NCBI RefSeq assembly: GCF_014852585.1
Contig: NZ_JACVBX010000003.1
Span: 248,001-312,000, forward strand
Length of the DNA stretch: 64,000 bases
Direction: 5' to 3'
Source of the DNA: Pseudomonas sp. PDM18
GTDB taxonomy: Bacteria; Pseudomonadota; Gammaproteobacteria; Pseudomonadales; Pseudomonadaceae
How positions within the stretch are numbered: the first letter of the stretch is position 1; every line of letters starts with the position of its first letter. The notes below the pieces were generated by a model. The model ran no database searches and had not been told where the DNA came from. It saw nothing but the letters and a program-made list of their open reading frames with translations. Of this stretch, positions 28,124-37,531 are shown piece after piece. The position numbers and the translations under genes are program-made.

Positions 28124-28153
28124 AAAAAGCCCACCTCGAGAGGTGGGCTTTTT
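28124..28153 (-). terminator. Terminator of the tRNA operon
   Basis: AAAAAGCCCACCTC / GAGGTGGGCTTTTT stem with a short loop; T-rich on both strands. It lies about 57 nt downstream of tRNA-Lys. Confidence 0.85.
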
Positions 28154-28209
28154 GCTAGAAGCGGCTTGGGGACCGCTTCAGGCACTCAGCAATGCTGATG
28201 CCTTGAATA

Positions 28210-28285
28210 TGGTGGGTCGTGTAGGATTCGAACCTACGACCAATTGGTTAAAAGCCAACTGCTCTACCGACTGAGCTAACGACCC
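28210..28285 (-). tRNA. tRNA-Lys (anticodon TTT)
   Basis: 76 nt including an encoded CCA. Acceptor GGGTCGT/ACGACCC, D-arm TAGCTCAGTCGGTAGAGC, anticodon loop CTTTTAA, and T-arm GGTTCGAATCC are all present. Last tRNA of the three-gene operon. Confidence 0.97.
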
Positions 28286-28291
28286 AAATGT

Positions 28292-28368
28292 TGGTCGGGG
28301 TAGGGGGATTCGAACTCCCGACATCTTGCTCCCAAAGCAAGCGCGCTACCGGACTGCGCTATACCCCG
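28292..28368 (-). tRNA. tRNA-Pro (anticodon TGG)
   Basis: 77 nt including an encoded CCA. Acceptor CGGGGTA/TACCCCG, D-arm AGCGCAGTCCGGTAGCGC, anticodon loop TTTGGGA, and T-arm AGTTCGAATCC are complete. Confidence 0.97.
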
Positions 28369-28377
28369 TTTGAAAGT

Positions 28378-28453
28378 TGGCTCCGCGACCTGGACTCGAA
28401 CCAGGGACCCAATGATTAACAGTCATTTGCTCTACCGACTGAGCTATCGCGGA
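28378..28453 (-). tRNA. tRNA-Asn (anticodon GTT)
   Basis: 76 nt including an encoded CCA. Acceptor TCCGCGA/TCGCGGA, D-arm TAGCTCAGTCGGTAGAGC, anticodon loop CTGTTAA, and T-arm GGTTCGAGTCC are complete. First tRNA of the operon. Confidence 0.97.
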
Positions 28454-28520
28454 ACAACAAGCCTTTCAATCTCCTCTACTTTCTTCCGGCTTCACCGGAT
28501 TCCCGTATCAGAGGCGCGCC

Positions 28521-28548
28521 ATTTTACGTATATCGAAACGCCTGTCAA
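28521..28548 (-). promoter_or_regulatory. Promoter of the tRNA operon
   Basis: On the minus strand, TTGACA (28543-28548), a 16-nt spacer and TAAAAT (28521-28526) are followed by a GC-rich discriminator (GGCGCGCC), typical of stable-RNA promoters under stringent control. The start is about 60 nt before tRNA-Asn. Confidence 0.8.
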
Positions 28549-28669
28549 CACTCTGATCCAAAAAGTTTTTCTCTGCTTTGCAGCGGGCCGGGCTGATTGC
28601 TATATCTGCATGGATAAATTCGAGTGATCCACCGCGGGTGCTAACGGAACGATCACGCACAGGATGGCC

Positions 28670-30970
28670 ATGAGCAACAAGGACACCCCACCACCCTCCC
28701 CCATCGCCAGCCGGATGATCCAGCCGCGCTTCGGCGAGCTGGTGCAGGGCTGCCGTCAGTTGGCGATGAATCACCTCGCCGAGCTCCTGGGTAATGTCTT
28801 TGCTCAGGTGGACGACACACTCTTCGAATGCGCCGAGAAAGCCGAGAACAACCAGGTCCAGGCACTGTTCTTCGACGCCATGCGCGAAGTTCGCCGCGAG
28901 CGCCCGAACCTCGAGCGTTTCTACCACCAGCGCATCGCCCAGGGCCTGAGCGACTTCCTCGAGGGCAAACTGCCTCTCGCGGAGCCGTTGGAAGAGCTGG
29001 ATATCGACCAATTGACCCTGGTCGGCAACGACGAATATGAAGAAACGCTGCTGGTGACCAACATGGTCAACCAGGTGCGCGCCCACTGCGCCCAGCAACT
29101 GTTCGCACTGGATCAGCGCCTAGCGCTACTCAACAATGGCAGCAAGCTGGGCGAGGACCGCAATCCCTTTGGCCCGCAGGCCATTGCCCAGGCGTTTCGC
29201 GACATCCTGGCGCGTAGTGCCTTCCCGTTGCGGATCAAGACCATCCTTTATGTGCTGTTCGATCAGCAGGTCATGCAGCATCTGCAACCTTTATATGAGC
29301 AGTTGAACAAGCGCCTGGCCGAGGGCGGTGTCCTACCCAACCTGAAGTACCGTCCGCAAGCGCAGCGACAGACCTCCCCACCCCCGCCGCGCCCGGCTGT
29401 GGCCGAGAAAAACACCGCGACGACGAGCGGCGGAGCGGCGGCACCACCGACCTACGCCGCGAGCGACCTGCCGGATATGCCTCCGGGAGACCGCAACGCC
29501 CTGTTCGGCGGCCTCGCAGTGCTGCTCGCCGAACACCGCCGGCGCGGCGACAAGGCCACGCTGTTCGGCAGCACCCAGAGCATCGTCAGCTTCGGACCGC
29601 GTTCGGCCACCACAACCTACAGCGCCAACGAGCTGCTGGAGGCGCTGAACCGACTGCAGCGCGAGTCTGCCCAAGAGTTGGCCCACCGGCTGCGCCATCC
29701 GCAGCCTGTCGATGCGCTGAAGGCCGACCTGCAGCGCCAGCTGGAAGCCGGCAGCGCGCAACCGAACAACACCCGACTGACCGACCAGGAAGCCGATGTC
29801 ATCGACCTGGTGGGCATGGTCTTCGACTTCATTCTCGACGACGAGAACCTGCCCGACAGTTGCAAGACCACGCTTTCCCACCTGCATACGCCCTTCCTCA
29901 AGGTGGCGCTGCTGGATAAGCAGCTGTTCACCCAACATCATCATCCTGCGCGCAAGCTGCTCAACGCCATGGCCCAGGCCGGCGTGCTGTATGGCGGCGA
30001 GGGAGAGGAGCGCGCGCTGCTGGCGAAGATGCACTGGATTGTCGAACGGGTGATCCAGGACTTCGTCGGTGACCTGGCGCTGTTCGACACCCTGCTGGGC
30101 GACTTCAACGAATACGTCACCAACCTGAGGCAGAAGGTCGAGCTGCGCGAACGCCGCGCCATGGAGGCCGCGCGCGGCCGCGATCGCCTGCTGGCGGCGC
30201 GGGAGCAGGCGCTGGATACCATCGCCAAGGTGACCCACGACCGCGACCTGCCGGAGCTGGTGCGCAACTTCCTGGAAATGAGCTGGTGCGATGCTCTGAC
30301 GTTCATCGTGCTACGCAGCGGTGAGCACAGCGAAGAATGGAAGCGCGCCTGCGAAGTCGGCGAACAGCTGGCCTGGAGCGTGACGCCGCTGGACGCAGCC
30401 GACCGCGAGCACCTCCAGGCGATACGCCTGGCGCTGCTGGAAGAGCTGCGCAAGGGCCTGGAGGTGCTCGGTGGTTACCACGAGGACGGCATCCGCCGGT
30501 TGCTGCAGGACCTGGTCGCCTGCCAGCACGCAATCCAGGCGCAGCAGCCCCAGGTCGCTGCGCAGCTCAAGCAGGACCTGCCGGAAAGCCCGTTGGGCGC
30601 CATGCTCGGCGCCGAGGGGCACACTCTGGTCAAACCCAACGGCGAAGCGTTGTCCGAACGCGTGCGGGTATTGATGAAGGAACTCAGTCACCTGGAATTC
30701 GGCACTTGGTTCGAGTTCAGCGACACCACCCCGGCACGCCGGCTCAAGCTTTCATGGTTCAGCCCGACCACGCGCAACTACATGTTCGTCGACCACACCG
30801 GGCAGCGGGTGGCGGTCAAACCGATAGTGCAGTTGGCCCAGGAGATGGAAGCGGGCAAGGTCCGCCTGGTGCCGACGGAACAGTCCGCCCCGCTGATGGA
30901 TCGTGCCCTGAATGCGATCTACCGGGTCCTGCAACGCTTTACCTCCGGGCGCAGCCCGGCCCAGACCTGA
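28670..30970 (+). CDS. DUF1631 family protein
   Basis: 766 residues from the ATG at 28670 (AGG 7 nt upstream); an ATG two codons earlier is possible. It is a large, mostly helical cytoplasmic protein of the DUF1631 family, found in pseudomonads and related bacteria. An alanine/proline-rich low-complexity linker lies near residues 225-265. The C-terminus (LSHLEFGTWFEFSD, RLKLSWFSPTTRNYMFVDHTGQRVAVK) has a beta-barrel pattern like a degenerate PilZ domain. The next gene, 11 nt downstream, is a PilZ protein, so a role in c-di-GMP response or surface behaviour is plausible. Exact function unknown. Confidence 0.85.
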   Translation: MSNKDTPPPSPIASRMIQPRFGELVQGCRQLAMNHLAELLGNVFAQVDDTLFECAEKAENNQVQALFFDAMREVRRERPNLERFYHQRIAQGLSDFLEGKLPLAEPLEELDIDQLTLVGNDEYEETLLVTNMVNQVRAHCAQQLFALDQRLALLNNGSKLGEDRNPFGPQAIAQAFRDILARSAFPLRIKTILYVLFDQQVMQHLQPLYEQLNKRLAEGGVLPNLKYRPQAQRQTSPPPPRPAVAEKNTATTSGGAAAPPTYAASDLPDMPPGDRNALFGGLAVLLAEHRRRGDKATLFGSTQSIVSFGPRSATTTYSANELLEALNRLQRESAQELAHRLRHPQPVDALKADLQRQLEAGSAQPNNTRLTDQEADVIDLVGMVFDFILDDENLPDSCKTTLSHLHTPFLKVALLDKQLFTQHHHPARKLLNAMAQAGVLYGGEGEERALLAKMHWIVERVIQDFVGDLALFDTLLGDFNEYVTNLRQKVELRERRAMEAARGRDRLLAAREQALDTIAKVTHDRDLPELVRNFLEMSWCDALTFIVLRSGEHSEEWKRACEVGEQLAWSVTPLDAADREHLQAIRLALLEELRKGLEVLGGYHEDGIRRLLQDLVACQHAIQAQQPQVAAQLKQDLPESPLGAMLGAEGHTLVKPNGEALSERVRVLMKELSHLEFGTWFEFSDTTPARRLKLSWFSPTTRNYMFVDHTGQRVAVKPIVQLAQEMEAGKVRLVPTEQSAPLMDRALNAIYRVLQRFTSGRSPAQT

Positions 30971-30981
30971 AGGAGCAGTCG

Positions 30982-31335
30982 ATGAGTGAGCGTCGCCAGC
31001 ACAGCCGGCAGCAGACCGGGCTGACCGTGGAAGTCTTCGACCGCCATTCCAGGCGCAGCCTCGGTCGGCTCGCCGACCTGTCCGCCGAAGGGTTCATGCT
31101 CTGTGGCGTTGAGGTTCCGGAGGCCGACTCCGTCTGGGATTGCCTGCTCGTGCCGGCACCGCCGCTGGACGAGATCGGCGAAATCCAGCTCGGCGCCGAT
31201 TGCCTGTGGAGCCGCGCCGGCACCGACGGCCAACTGGGCTGGGCGGGTTTCCACATCATCGATATCGCCGAGGATCAGGCCGAACTGATCGAGCAACTGC
31301 TGGTCATGCTGGGCGGAGCCCGTGAAACCGGCTGA
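30982..31335 (+). CDS. PilZ domain protein, predicted c-di-GMP receptor
   Basis: 117 residues with the c-di-GMP motifs RxxxR (RQHSR, near residue 5) and DxSxxG (DLSAEG). A single PilZ barrel fills the protein. The ATG has AAGGAG upstream (30970-30975) and lies 11 nt after the DUF1631 stop, so the two are co-transcribed. It would bind c-di-GMP and relay it to an unknown partner, perhaps the DUF1631 protein. Confidence 0.85.
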   Translation: MSERRQHSRQQTGLTVEVFDRHSRRSLGRLADLSAEGFMLCGVEVPEADSVWDCLLVPAPPLDEIGEIQLGADCLWSRAGTDGQLGWAGFHIIDIAEDQAELIEQLLVMLGGARETG

Positions 31336-31349
31336 CCGCCGAAACACCT

Positions 31350-31408
31350 GTAGGAGCGCCGTGTCCTGCGGTTCGCGAGCAAGGGCTAGGCGCCCCCTCG
31401 GTCCTACA
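31350..31408. repeat. Degenerate REP pair
   Basis: TGTAGGAGCG at the left, a REP core GTTCGCGAGCAAG in the middle and GGTCCTACA at the right resemble a decayed inverted REP pair. Confidence 0.55.
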
Positions 31409-31416
31409 AATAGCCA

Positions 31417-31449
31417 AAGAAAAAGCCCGCCAATTGGCGGGCTTTTTCG
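31417..31449. terminator. Bidirectional terminator between the PilZ gene and clpB
   Basis: AAAAAGCCCGCCA / TGGCGGGCTTTTT with a very short loop; T5 on both strands. Confidence 0.85.
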
Positions 31450-31460
31450 TGGGGCATGGA

Positions 31461-34025
31461 TCAGGAGAAGACGATCTCGTCGTTCTGGACTTTGGCGTGG
31501 ATCTGGGTGCCAGGGTTGAACCGGCCGGCCAGGATCAGTTGCGCCAGCGGGTTCTCGATCCAGCGCTGGATCGCACGCTTGAGCGGCCGCGCGCCATATA
31601 CCGGGTCAAAGCCCACGGCGATCAGCTTGTCCATCGCCTCCTCGCTCAGCTCCAGACTCAGCTCACGCTCGGCCAGACGCTTGCGCAGACGGCCCATCTG
31701 GATGCGGGCGATGCCGGCGATCTGCTCGCGGGCCAGCGGCTCGAACACCACCACTTCGTCGATCCGGTTGATGAATTCCGGACGGAAGTGCAAATTCACC
31801 GCGTCCATGACGGCCGCATGCTGGGCTTCACGGTCGCCGACCAGTTCCTGGATCTGCGCTGAACCGAGGTTCGAGGTCATCACCACCACGGTGTTGCGGA
31901 AGTCCACCGTACGGCCGTGGCTGTCGGTCAGGCGACCATCTTCGAGCACCTGCAGCAGCACGTTGAAGACGTCCGGGTGGGCCTTCTCGACTTCGTCGAG
32001 CAGCACCACGGAGTAGGGTTTGCGGCGCACGGCCTCGGTCAGGTAACCGCCCTCTTCATAACCGACGTAGCCCGGAGGAGCACCGATCAGGCGAGCCACG
32101 GAGTGCTTCTCCATGAACTCGGACATGTCGATGCGCACCAGCGCTTCCTCGGTATCGAAGAGGAATTCGGCCAAGGCCTTGCACAGCTCGGTCTTGCCCA
32201 CCCCGGTCGGGCCAAGGAAGAGGAACGAGCCGCTGGGGCGATTCGGGTCCGCCAAGCCTGCACGGGAACGGCGCACGGCGTTGGAGACGGCCACCACGGC
32301 CTCGTGCTGGCCGATGACGCGCTTGTGCAGCTCGTCTTCCATGCGCAGCAGCTTCTCGCGCTCGCCTTCGAGCATCTTGGACACCGGGATGCCGGTCCAC
32401 TTGGCGACGACTTCGGCGATTTCCTCGTCGGTCACCTTGTTGCGCAGCAGTTGCTTCTCGGTCTGGCCGTGCTGGTCGACCATCTGCAGGCTGCGCTCCA
32501 GGTCCGGGATTGTCTGGTACTGGATACGGGCCATGGTTTCCAGATCGCCCTTGCGCCGCGCGGTTTCCATTTCCTGCTTGGCCTGCTCGATCTTCTGCTG
32601 GATCTGCGCGGAACCCTGGACCTCGGCTTTCTCCGATTTCCAGATTTCCTCGAGATCGGCGTACTCGCGTTCGAGCTTGGCGATGTCTTCTTCCAGCTTG
32701 GCGAGGCGCTTCTTGGTGGCCTCGTCATCTTCCTTCTTCAACGCCTCGCGCTCGATCTTCAGCTGGATCAGGCGGCGATCCAGGCGATCCAGTTCCTCCG
32801 GCTTGGAGTCGATCTCCATGCGGATGCGGCTGGCGGCTTCGTCGATCAGGTCGATGGCCTTGTCCGGCAGCTGGCGGTCGGTGATATAGCGGTGACTAAG
32901 CTTGGCCGCGGCGATGATCGCGCCGTCGGTGATGGTCACGCCGTGGTGCACTTCATAGCGCTCTTTCAGGCCACGCAGGATGGCGATGGTGTCTTCCTCG
33001 CTCGGCTCATCCACCAGGACTTTCTGGAAGCGGCGCTCCAGGGCGGCGTCCTTCTCGATGTACTGGCGGTATTCGTCCAGGGTGGTGGCGCCCACGCAGT
33101 GCAATTCGCCACGGGCCAGGGCCGGCTTGAGCATGTTGCCAGCATCCATGGCGCCTTCGGCCTTGCCGGCGCCGACCATGGTGTGCAGTTCGTCGATAAA
33201 CAGGATGATCCGGCCTTCCTGCTTGGACAGCTCGTTGAGGACGGCTTTCAGGCGCTCCTCGAACTCGCCACGGAACTTGGCGCCGGCGATCAGCGCGCCC
33301 ATATCCAGGGCCAGCAGACGCTTGTCCTTCAGGCCGTCCGGCACTTCGCCATTGACGATGCGCTGGGCCAGGCCCTCGACGATGGCGGTCTTGCCGACGC
33401 CGGGCTCGCCGATCAGTACCGGGTTGTTCTTGGTGCGGCGCTGCAGGACCTGGATGGTCCGGCGGATTTCGTCGTCACGGCCGATCACCGGATCGAGCTT
33501 TCCGTCTTCGGCGCGCTTGGTCATGTCGACGGTGTACTTGTCCAGCGCCTGGCGCGAGTCTTCGGCATTCGGGTCGTTGACCGCTTCACCGCCGCGCAGG
33601 TTGGCCACGGCATTCTCCAGGGCCTTCTTGGAGACGCCCTGGCTGGTCAAGAGCTTGCCGAGCTTGGTGCTGTCGTCCATAGCGGCGAGCAGCACGAGTT
33701 CGCTGGAGATGAACTGGTCGCCCTTCTGCTGCGCCAGGCGGTCGGCCTGGTTGAGCAGGCGCGCCAGATCCTGCGACAGGTTCACGTCGCCAGTGGGGTT
33801 CTGGATCTTCGGCAGCGTGTCCATCTCTTTATTGAGGGAGGCACGCAGCGCAGGGATATCGAAGCCGACCTGCATCAGCAGGGGCTTGATGGAGCCACCC
33901 TGCTGCTCGATGAGCGCGGACAGCAGGTGCACAGGCTCGATGGCCGGGTGGTCATGTCCAACGGCCAGGGACTGGGCATCGGAGAGTGCAAGCTGGAGCT
34001 TGCTGGTCAAACGGTCGATTCGCAT
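31461..34025 (-). CDS. clpB: ATP-dependent disaggregase ClpB
   Basis: 854 residues, standard length. An N-terminal Clp-N domain (residues 1-145) precedes AAA module 1 (Walker A GEPGVGKT near 206) with the long coiled-coil M-domain (about 400-525, [19 protein letters not shown]), then AAA module 2 (Walker A GPTGVGKT near 605). It lacks the IGF loop for ClpP, so it acts with DnaK/DnaJ to dissolve aggregates after heat stress. A sigma-32 type promoter is upstream at 34103-34131. Confidence 0.97.
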   Translation of the reverse strand: MRIDRLTSKLQLALSDAQSLAVGHDHPAIEPVHLLSALIEQQGGSIKPLLMQVGFDIPALRASLNKEMDTLPKIQNPTGDVNLSQDLARLLNQADRLAQQKGDQFISSELVLLAAMDDSTKLGKLLTSQGVSKKALENAVANLRGGEAVNDPNAEDSRQALDKYTVDMTKRAEDGKLDPVIGRDDEIRRTIQVLQRRTKNNPVLIGEPGVGKTAIVEGLAQRIVNGEVPDGLKDKRLLALDMGALIAGAKFRGEFEERLKAVLNELSKQEGRIILFIDELHTMVGAGKAEGAMDAGNMLKPALARGELHCVGATTLDEYRQYIEKDAALERRFQKVLVDEPSEEDTIAILRGLKERYEVHHGVTITDGAIIAAAKLSHRYITDRQLPDKAIDLIDEAASRIRMEIDSKPEELDRLDRRLIQLKIEREALKKEDDEATKKRLAKLEEDIAKLEREYADLEEIWKSEKAEVQGSAQIQQKIEQAKQEMETARRKGDLETMARIQYQTIPDLERSLQMVDQHGQTEKQLLRNKVTDEEIAEVVAKWTGIPVSKMLEGEREKLLRMEDELHKRVIGQHEAVVAVSNAVRRSRAGLADPNRPSGSFLFLGPTGVGKTELCKALAEFLFDTEEALVRIDMSEFMEKHSVARLIGAPPGYVGYEEGGYLTEAVRRKPYSVVLLDEVEKAHPDVFNVLLQVLEDGRLTDSHGRTVDFRNTVVVMTSNLGSAQIQELVGDREAQHAAVMDAVNLHFRPEFINRIDEVVVFEPLAREQIAGIARIQMGRLRKRLAERELSLELSEEAMDKLIAVGFDPVYGARPLKRAIQRWIENPLAQLILAGRFNPGTQIHAKVQNDEIVFS

Positions 34026-34102
34026 GAGGGTCGTCCTTCCTTTCTATAGCGGGCCGGAGCGATGAGTGCCCCTGGTCACGACTAACCCGCCGGGATGTCA
34101 GA

Positions 34103-34131
34103 TAGATAAGGACGATTTTGGTCGGTTCAAG
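34103..34131 (-). promoter_or_regulatory. Sigma-32 heat-shock promoter of clpB
   Basis: On the minus strand, CTTGAA (34126-34131), a 14-nt spacer and CCTTATCTA (34103-34111) match CTTGAA-N13-17-CCCCATNT at all -35 and six of eight -10 positions. It is about 80 nt upstream of the clpB ATG. Confidence 0.75.
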
Positions 34132-34195
34132 CCATTTGGCCATGACACCCGTCAGTTAGTGCCTTCGAAAGGACCTCAGGAATGGAGTTGAACCT

Positions 34196-34269
34196 GTAAG
34201 AGCGCGCTTGCTCGCGAACCTCGCCTGACACAAAGGTATCCAGCTGTTCGCGAGCAAGCTCGCTCCTAC
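34196..34269. repeat. Inverted pair of REP elements
   Basis: GTAAGAGCGCGCTTGCTCGC (unit 34196-34219) and the inverse GTTCGCGAGCAAGCTCGCTC (unit 34246-34269) face each other across 26 nt, the same family as at 12647-12728. Confidence 0.85.
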
Positions 34270-34279
34270 AAACAGACTG

Positions 34280-35005
34280 TCAGGCCAACCAGATCAGGCT
34301 GGCAAGTCGGCCGGTGCGGGAGCTGCGGCGGTAGGAATAGAAACGCTCGGTGTCGGTGAAGGTGCAGAAATCCCCACCATAGACGGCAGTCACCCCTTTC
34401 GCCGCCAGGCGGATGCGCGCCAGCTCATAGATGTCGGCCATGAATTTGCCAGCATTGGCGCTTGGCACGAAGGCGCGTGCGGCTTCGGCGTGGTCCGCCA
34501 GGAAGGCTTCACGCACTTCCGCGCCGACTTCGAAGGCCTGCGGGCCGATGGACGGGCCGAGCCAGACCAGCAATTCCGCCGGCGCGACGCCCATGGCGTC
34601 CACGGCCGCCTCCAGCACGCCGCCCGCCAGCCCGCGCCAGCCGGCGTGGGCAGCACCGACACGGGTCCCCGCGCGGTCACAGAACAGCGCCGGCAGGCAA
34701 TCGGCCGTCATGATGGTGCAGGCGATGCCGGGCGCGGCGCTCCAGCTCGCATCCGCGGTGGCGACGACGGAAGGATCGGCCTCGACGACATCGATGCCAT
34801 GCACCTGGCTCAGCCAGGCCGGCTGGCAGCCCAGTTCGGCAGTCAGGCGGCGGCGGTTCTCGGCGACGGCGGCCGGCTCGTCGCCGACGTGGTCACCGAG
34901 GTTGAAGCTGTCGAAAGGCTCGACGCTGACGCCGCCGGCACGAGTAGTCACGCAGGCGCGGACGTTCGCCGGGGCCGGCCAGTCAGGCGCCAGCCAGGGA
35001 CTCAT
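34280..35005 (-). CDS. pgeF: Peptidoglycan editing factor PgeF (laccase-domain, YfiH family)
   Basis: 241 residues. HAGWRGLAGGVLEAAV and the preceding CTIMTADCLPALFCD hold the Cys/His residues of the copper/zinc-binding laccase-domain family; GPSIGPQAFEVG is also typical. In E. coli, PgeF hydrolyses wrongly incorporated L-Ser from muropeptide precursors. I start at the ATG at 35005, which overlaps the rluD stop (ATGA); a longer frame runs into rluD. RluD-PgeF-ClpB order is common in gammaproteobacteria. Confidence 0.93.
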   Translation of the reverse strand: MSPWLAPDWPAPANVRACVTTRAGGVSVEPFDSFNLGDHVGDEPAAVAENRRRLTAELGCQPAWLSQVHGIDVVEADPSVVATADASWSAAPGIACTIMTADCLPALFCDRAGTRVGAAHAGWRGLAGGVLEAAVDAMGVAPAELLVWLGPSIGPQAFEVGAEVREAFLADHAEAARAFVPSANAGKFMADIYELARIRLAAKGVTAVYGGDFCTFTDTERFYSYRRSSRTGRLASLIWLA

Positions 35006-35961
35006 ACGAAAGACTCGTTGTCCTGCCGCAGCAGGCTCAGCAGCCAAGTGAAATCATCCGGCAGCGGCGACTCCCACTTCATGCGCACGTTGGTGGCCGG
35101 GTGATCCAGCTCCAGGAAGCGCGCGTGCAGGGCCTGGCGAGGGAAATCGCGCAGGGATTCGACGAGGGTTGGGCTGGCCCCCGGCGGAATGCGGAAACGC
35201 CCGCCGTAAGTGGGGTCGCCTACCAGCGGGTGGCCGATGTGCGTCATATGGACGCGGATCTGGTGGGTACGCCCGGTTTCAAGCTTCACCCGCGTGTGGG
35301 TATGCGCACGGAAGCGCTCCAGTACGCGGTAATGGCTGATGGCGACCTTGCCGGTCTCAATCACCGCCATCTTCTGGCGCTGCACGCCGTGACGGCCAAT
35401 GGGCGCGTCGACGGTGCCGCCGGCGACGATCACGCCGGTGACGATGGCTTCATAGATGCGGCTGACGCTACGCGCCTGCAACTGGGCGACCAGGTTGGTG
35501 TGCGCTTCCAGGGTCTTGGCCACCACCATCAGGCCGGTGGTGTCCTTGTCCAGGCGGTGCACGATGCCGGCGCGCGGCACGTTGGCCAGGTGCGGCACGT
35601 GGTGCAGCAATGCGTTGAGCAAGGTGCCGTCCTGGTGGCCGGCGGCGGGGTGAACCACCAGGCCGGTCGGCTTGTCGATGACCAGGATCTGGTCGTCTTC
35701 ATAAACGATGTCCAGCTCGATGTCCTGGGCAACCCATTCACCCTGGGCCTCCAGTTCGACATCCAGTTCGAGGCGCGAGCCGGAATGGACGATGTCGCGC
35801 GGCCGCAGCACAGCGCCATCGACCTTGAGACGGCCGTCCTTGATCCAGCCAGCCAAGCGCGAGCGGGAGTGGTCGGAGAAGAGCTGGGCGGCGACCTGGT
35901 CGAGACGCTGACCACCGAGGTCGAACGGCACTTCTGCCGCGAGTTGGATGATATTGGACAT
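35002..35961 (-). CDS. rluD: 23S rRNA pseudouridine synthase RluD
   Basis: 319 residues from ATG 35961. An N-terminal S4 RNA-binding domain (DQVAAQLFSDHSRSRLAGWIKDGRLKV) is followed by the catalytic domain with the HRLDKDTTG motif; the Asp is the nucleophile that makes pseudouridines in helix 69 of 23S rRNA. TGRTHQIRVHMTHIGHPLVGD is also characteristic. The earlier start in the same frame would reach into the bamD promoter and has no family support. Confidence 0.96.
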   Translation of the reverse strand: MSNIIQLAAEVPFDLGGQRLDQVAAQLFSDHSRSRLAGWIKDGRLKVDGAVLRPRDIVHSGSRLELDVELEAQGEWVAQDIELDIVYEDDQILVIDKPTGLVVHPAAGHQDGTLLNALLHHVPHLANVPRAGIVHRLDKDTTGLMVVAKTLEAHTNLVAQLQARSVSRIYEAIVTGVIVAGGTVDAPIGRHGVQRQKMAVIETGKVAISHYRVLERFRAHTHTRVKLETGRTHQIRVHMTHIGHPLVGDPTYGGRFRIPPGASPTLVESLRDFPRQALHARFLELDHPATNVRMKWESPLPDDFTWLLSLLRQDNESFV

Positions 35962-35988
35962 GACGGGACACGAAGGGCGCGCGGCCTT

Positions 35989-36017
35989 TTGGTTCGGCTG
36001 CACGCTGTGGTTAAATA
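35989..36017 (+). promoter_or_regulatory. Candidate bamD promoter
   Basis: TTGGTT (35989-35994), 17-nt spacer and TAAATA (36012-36017) lie about 92 nt before bamD. On the opposite strand, TGTTATGAT (36054-36062) is an extended -10 that could serve rluD. A CCCAGGG-GTAT-CCCTGGG hairpin lies between them. Confidence 0.5.
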
Positions 36018-36108
36018 CGGGGCCTTTGTCCCAGGGGTATCCCTGGGGCGCCAATCATAACAGACGGTTGCGGCCGCGACAGCCGACCGTCCAGGGACGC
36101 AACTCGCC

Positions 36109-37134
36109 ATGCAAGTGAAACACCTGCTGCTGATCGCCATCCTCGCCTTCGTCACCGCCTGCTCCTCCAAGGGCGAGAAGGTGGATGAGAACCTGAGCGA
36201 AAGCCAGCTGTACCAGCAGGCACAGGACGACCTCAACAACAAGAGCTACACCAACGCCGTCGCCAAGCTGAAGGCGCTGGAGTCCCGCTATCCGTTCGGC
36301 CGTTACGCCGAGCAGGCCCAGTTGGAACTGATCTACGCCAACTACAAGAATATGGAGCCCGAGGCCGCCCGCGCCTCCGCCGAGCGCTTCATCCGTCTGC
36401 ACCCGCAGCACCCGAACGTCGACTACGCCTACTACCTCAAGGGTCTGGCGTCCTTCGACCAGGACCGTGGCCTGCTGGCGCGCTTCCTGCCGCTGGACAT
36501 GACCAAGCGCGACCCAGGCGCCGCCCGCGACTCTTTCAACGAGTTCGCCCAACTAGTCAGCCGCTACCCGAACAGCCGCTACGCCCCGGACGCCAAGGCG
36601 CGCATGATCTACCTGCGCAACCTGCTGGCGGCCTACGAAGTGCACGTCGGCCACTACTATCTGAAGCGCCAGGCGTATGTCGCCGCCGCCAACCGTGGCC
36701 GCTACGTGGTCGAGAACTTCCAGGAAACCCCGGCCGTCGGCGATGGCCTGGCGATCATGGTCGAGGCCTATCAGCGCCTGGGCCTGAACGACCTGGCCGA
36801 TTCCAGCCTGGAAACCCTGAAGGCGAACTACCCGGACAACGCCAGCCTCAAGGATGGCCAGTTCGTTCCGCGTGAAGACGAAGCCGACAACCGCTCCTGG
36901 CTGGCCAAGGCCACCCTGGGCCTGATCGAAACCAACGATGCCCCGCCGCACATGGAAACCCAGGCATCCAAGGACGTGATCAAGCAGTACGAAGACGCCG
37001 AACAGCAGATTCCGGCTGAACTCAAGCCCGAGAACCAGAGCGACGTGCAGGAAGAACAGCACGAGTCCGAAGGCAACGCTGGCGGTAGCGACCGCTCCTG
37101 GTTCAGCTACATGACCTTCGGCATCTTCGACTGA
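36109..37134 (+). CDS. bamD: Outer-membrane assembly lipoprotein BamD (ComL)
   Basis: 341 residues. Signal peptide with lipobox VTAC (Cys18), then about five TPR motifs (e.g. [38 protein letters not shown]). It is an essential partner of BamA in folding beta-barrel proteins at the periplasmic face of the outer membrane. The C-terminal about 80 residues are acidic and longer than in E. coli (245 aa), which is usual for Pseudomonas. It is a single gene, divergent from rluD. Confidence 0.97.
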   Translation: MQVKHLLLIAILAFVTACSSKGEKVDENLSESQLYQQAQDDLNNKSYTNAVAKLKALESRYPFGRYAEQAQLELIYANYKNMEPEAARASAERFIRLHPQHPNVDYAYYLKGLASFDQDRGLLARFLPLDMTKRDPGAARDSFNEFAQLVSRYPNSRYAPDAKARMIYLRNLLAAYEVHVGHYYLKRQAYVAAANRGRYVVENFQETPAVGDGLAIMVEAYQRLGLNDLADSSLETLKANYPDNASLKDGQFVPREDEADNRSWLAKATLGLIETNDAPPHMETQASKDVIKQYEDAEQQIPAELKPENQSDVQEEQHESEGNAGGSDRSWFSYMTFGIFD

Positions 37135-37151
37135 TACCGGCAGGTTCGACG

Positions 37152-37180
37152 AAAAAGGGAGGCTTCGGCCTCCCTTTTTC
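37152..37180 (+). terminator. Terminator of bamD
   Basis: AAAAAGGGAGGC-TTCG-GCCTCCCTTTTT; a strong UUCG-type loop. Confidence 0.9.
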
Positions 37181-37294
37181 ATTGGCGCAAAGCACGGACG
37201 CTTTACCCATCCCCAGGCGGGTGCGCGCACGGGCTCACTGTGCGGCGCCGCGTGGCTTGGATAAACTGCCACTCTTTGTGCACAAGGGATTGCC

Positions 37295-37531
37295 ATGACC
37301 CGTCTGCTGTTCTGGATCGCCCTCTTCGCCTTCGGCTGGTGGTTGTGGCGCAAAGCTACCCGGCCGGCCCGTCCTGTCGAGAAGTCCAAGGGCGACGCCC
37401 CGGCCGCGCCGATGGTCCGCTGTGCGCAGTGCGGCGTGCATGTGCCGCAGAGCCATGCCCTGCAGGACGAGAACCAGTGGTACTGCAGCCGCACACATCT
37501 CGAACAGGACCGCACCGACCGTGGTCGCTGA
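37295..37531 (+). CDS. PP0621-family small membrane zinc-site protein
   Basis: 78 residues. One N-terminal membrane helix (LLFWIALFAFGWWLWRKA), then a basic linker and a Cys pair CAQCG plus a later YCSRTH, which may bind zinc. It is always just upstream of pilS in pseudomonads as far as I recall. It overlaps pilS by 11 nt, so it is co-translated with it. Role unknown. Confidence 0.8.
   Translation: MTRLLFWIALFAFGWWLWRKATRPARPVEKSKGDAPAAPMVRCAQCGVHVPQSHALQDENQWYCSRTHLEQDRTDRGR

Noticed and set aside
28210-28453. Signs of an integrated element at the tRNA genes
   Set aside because: All three tRNAs are complete, and no partial tRNA copies, integrase or direct repeats were found within the window.
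31917-34049. A 710-codon plus-strand frame
   Set aside because: Fully antisense to clpB; codon pattern of a shadow frame.
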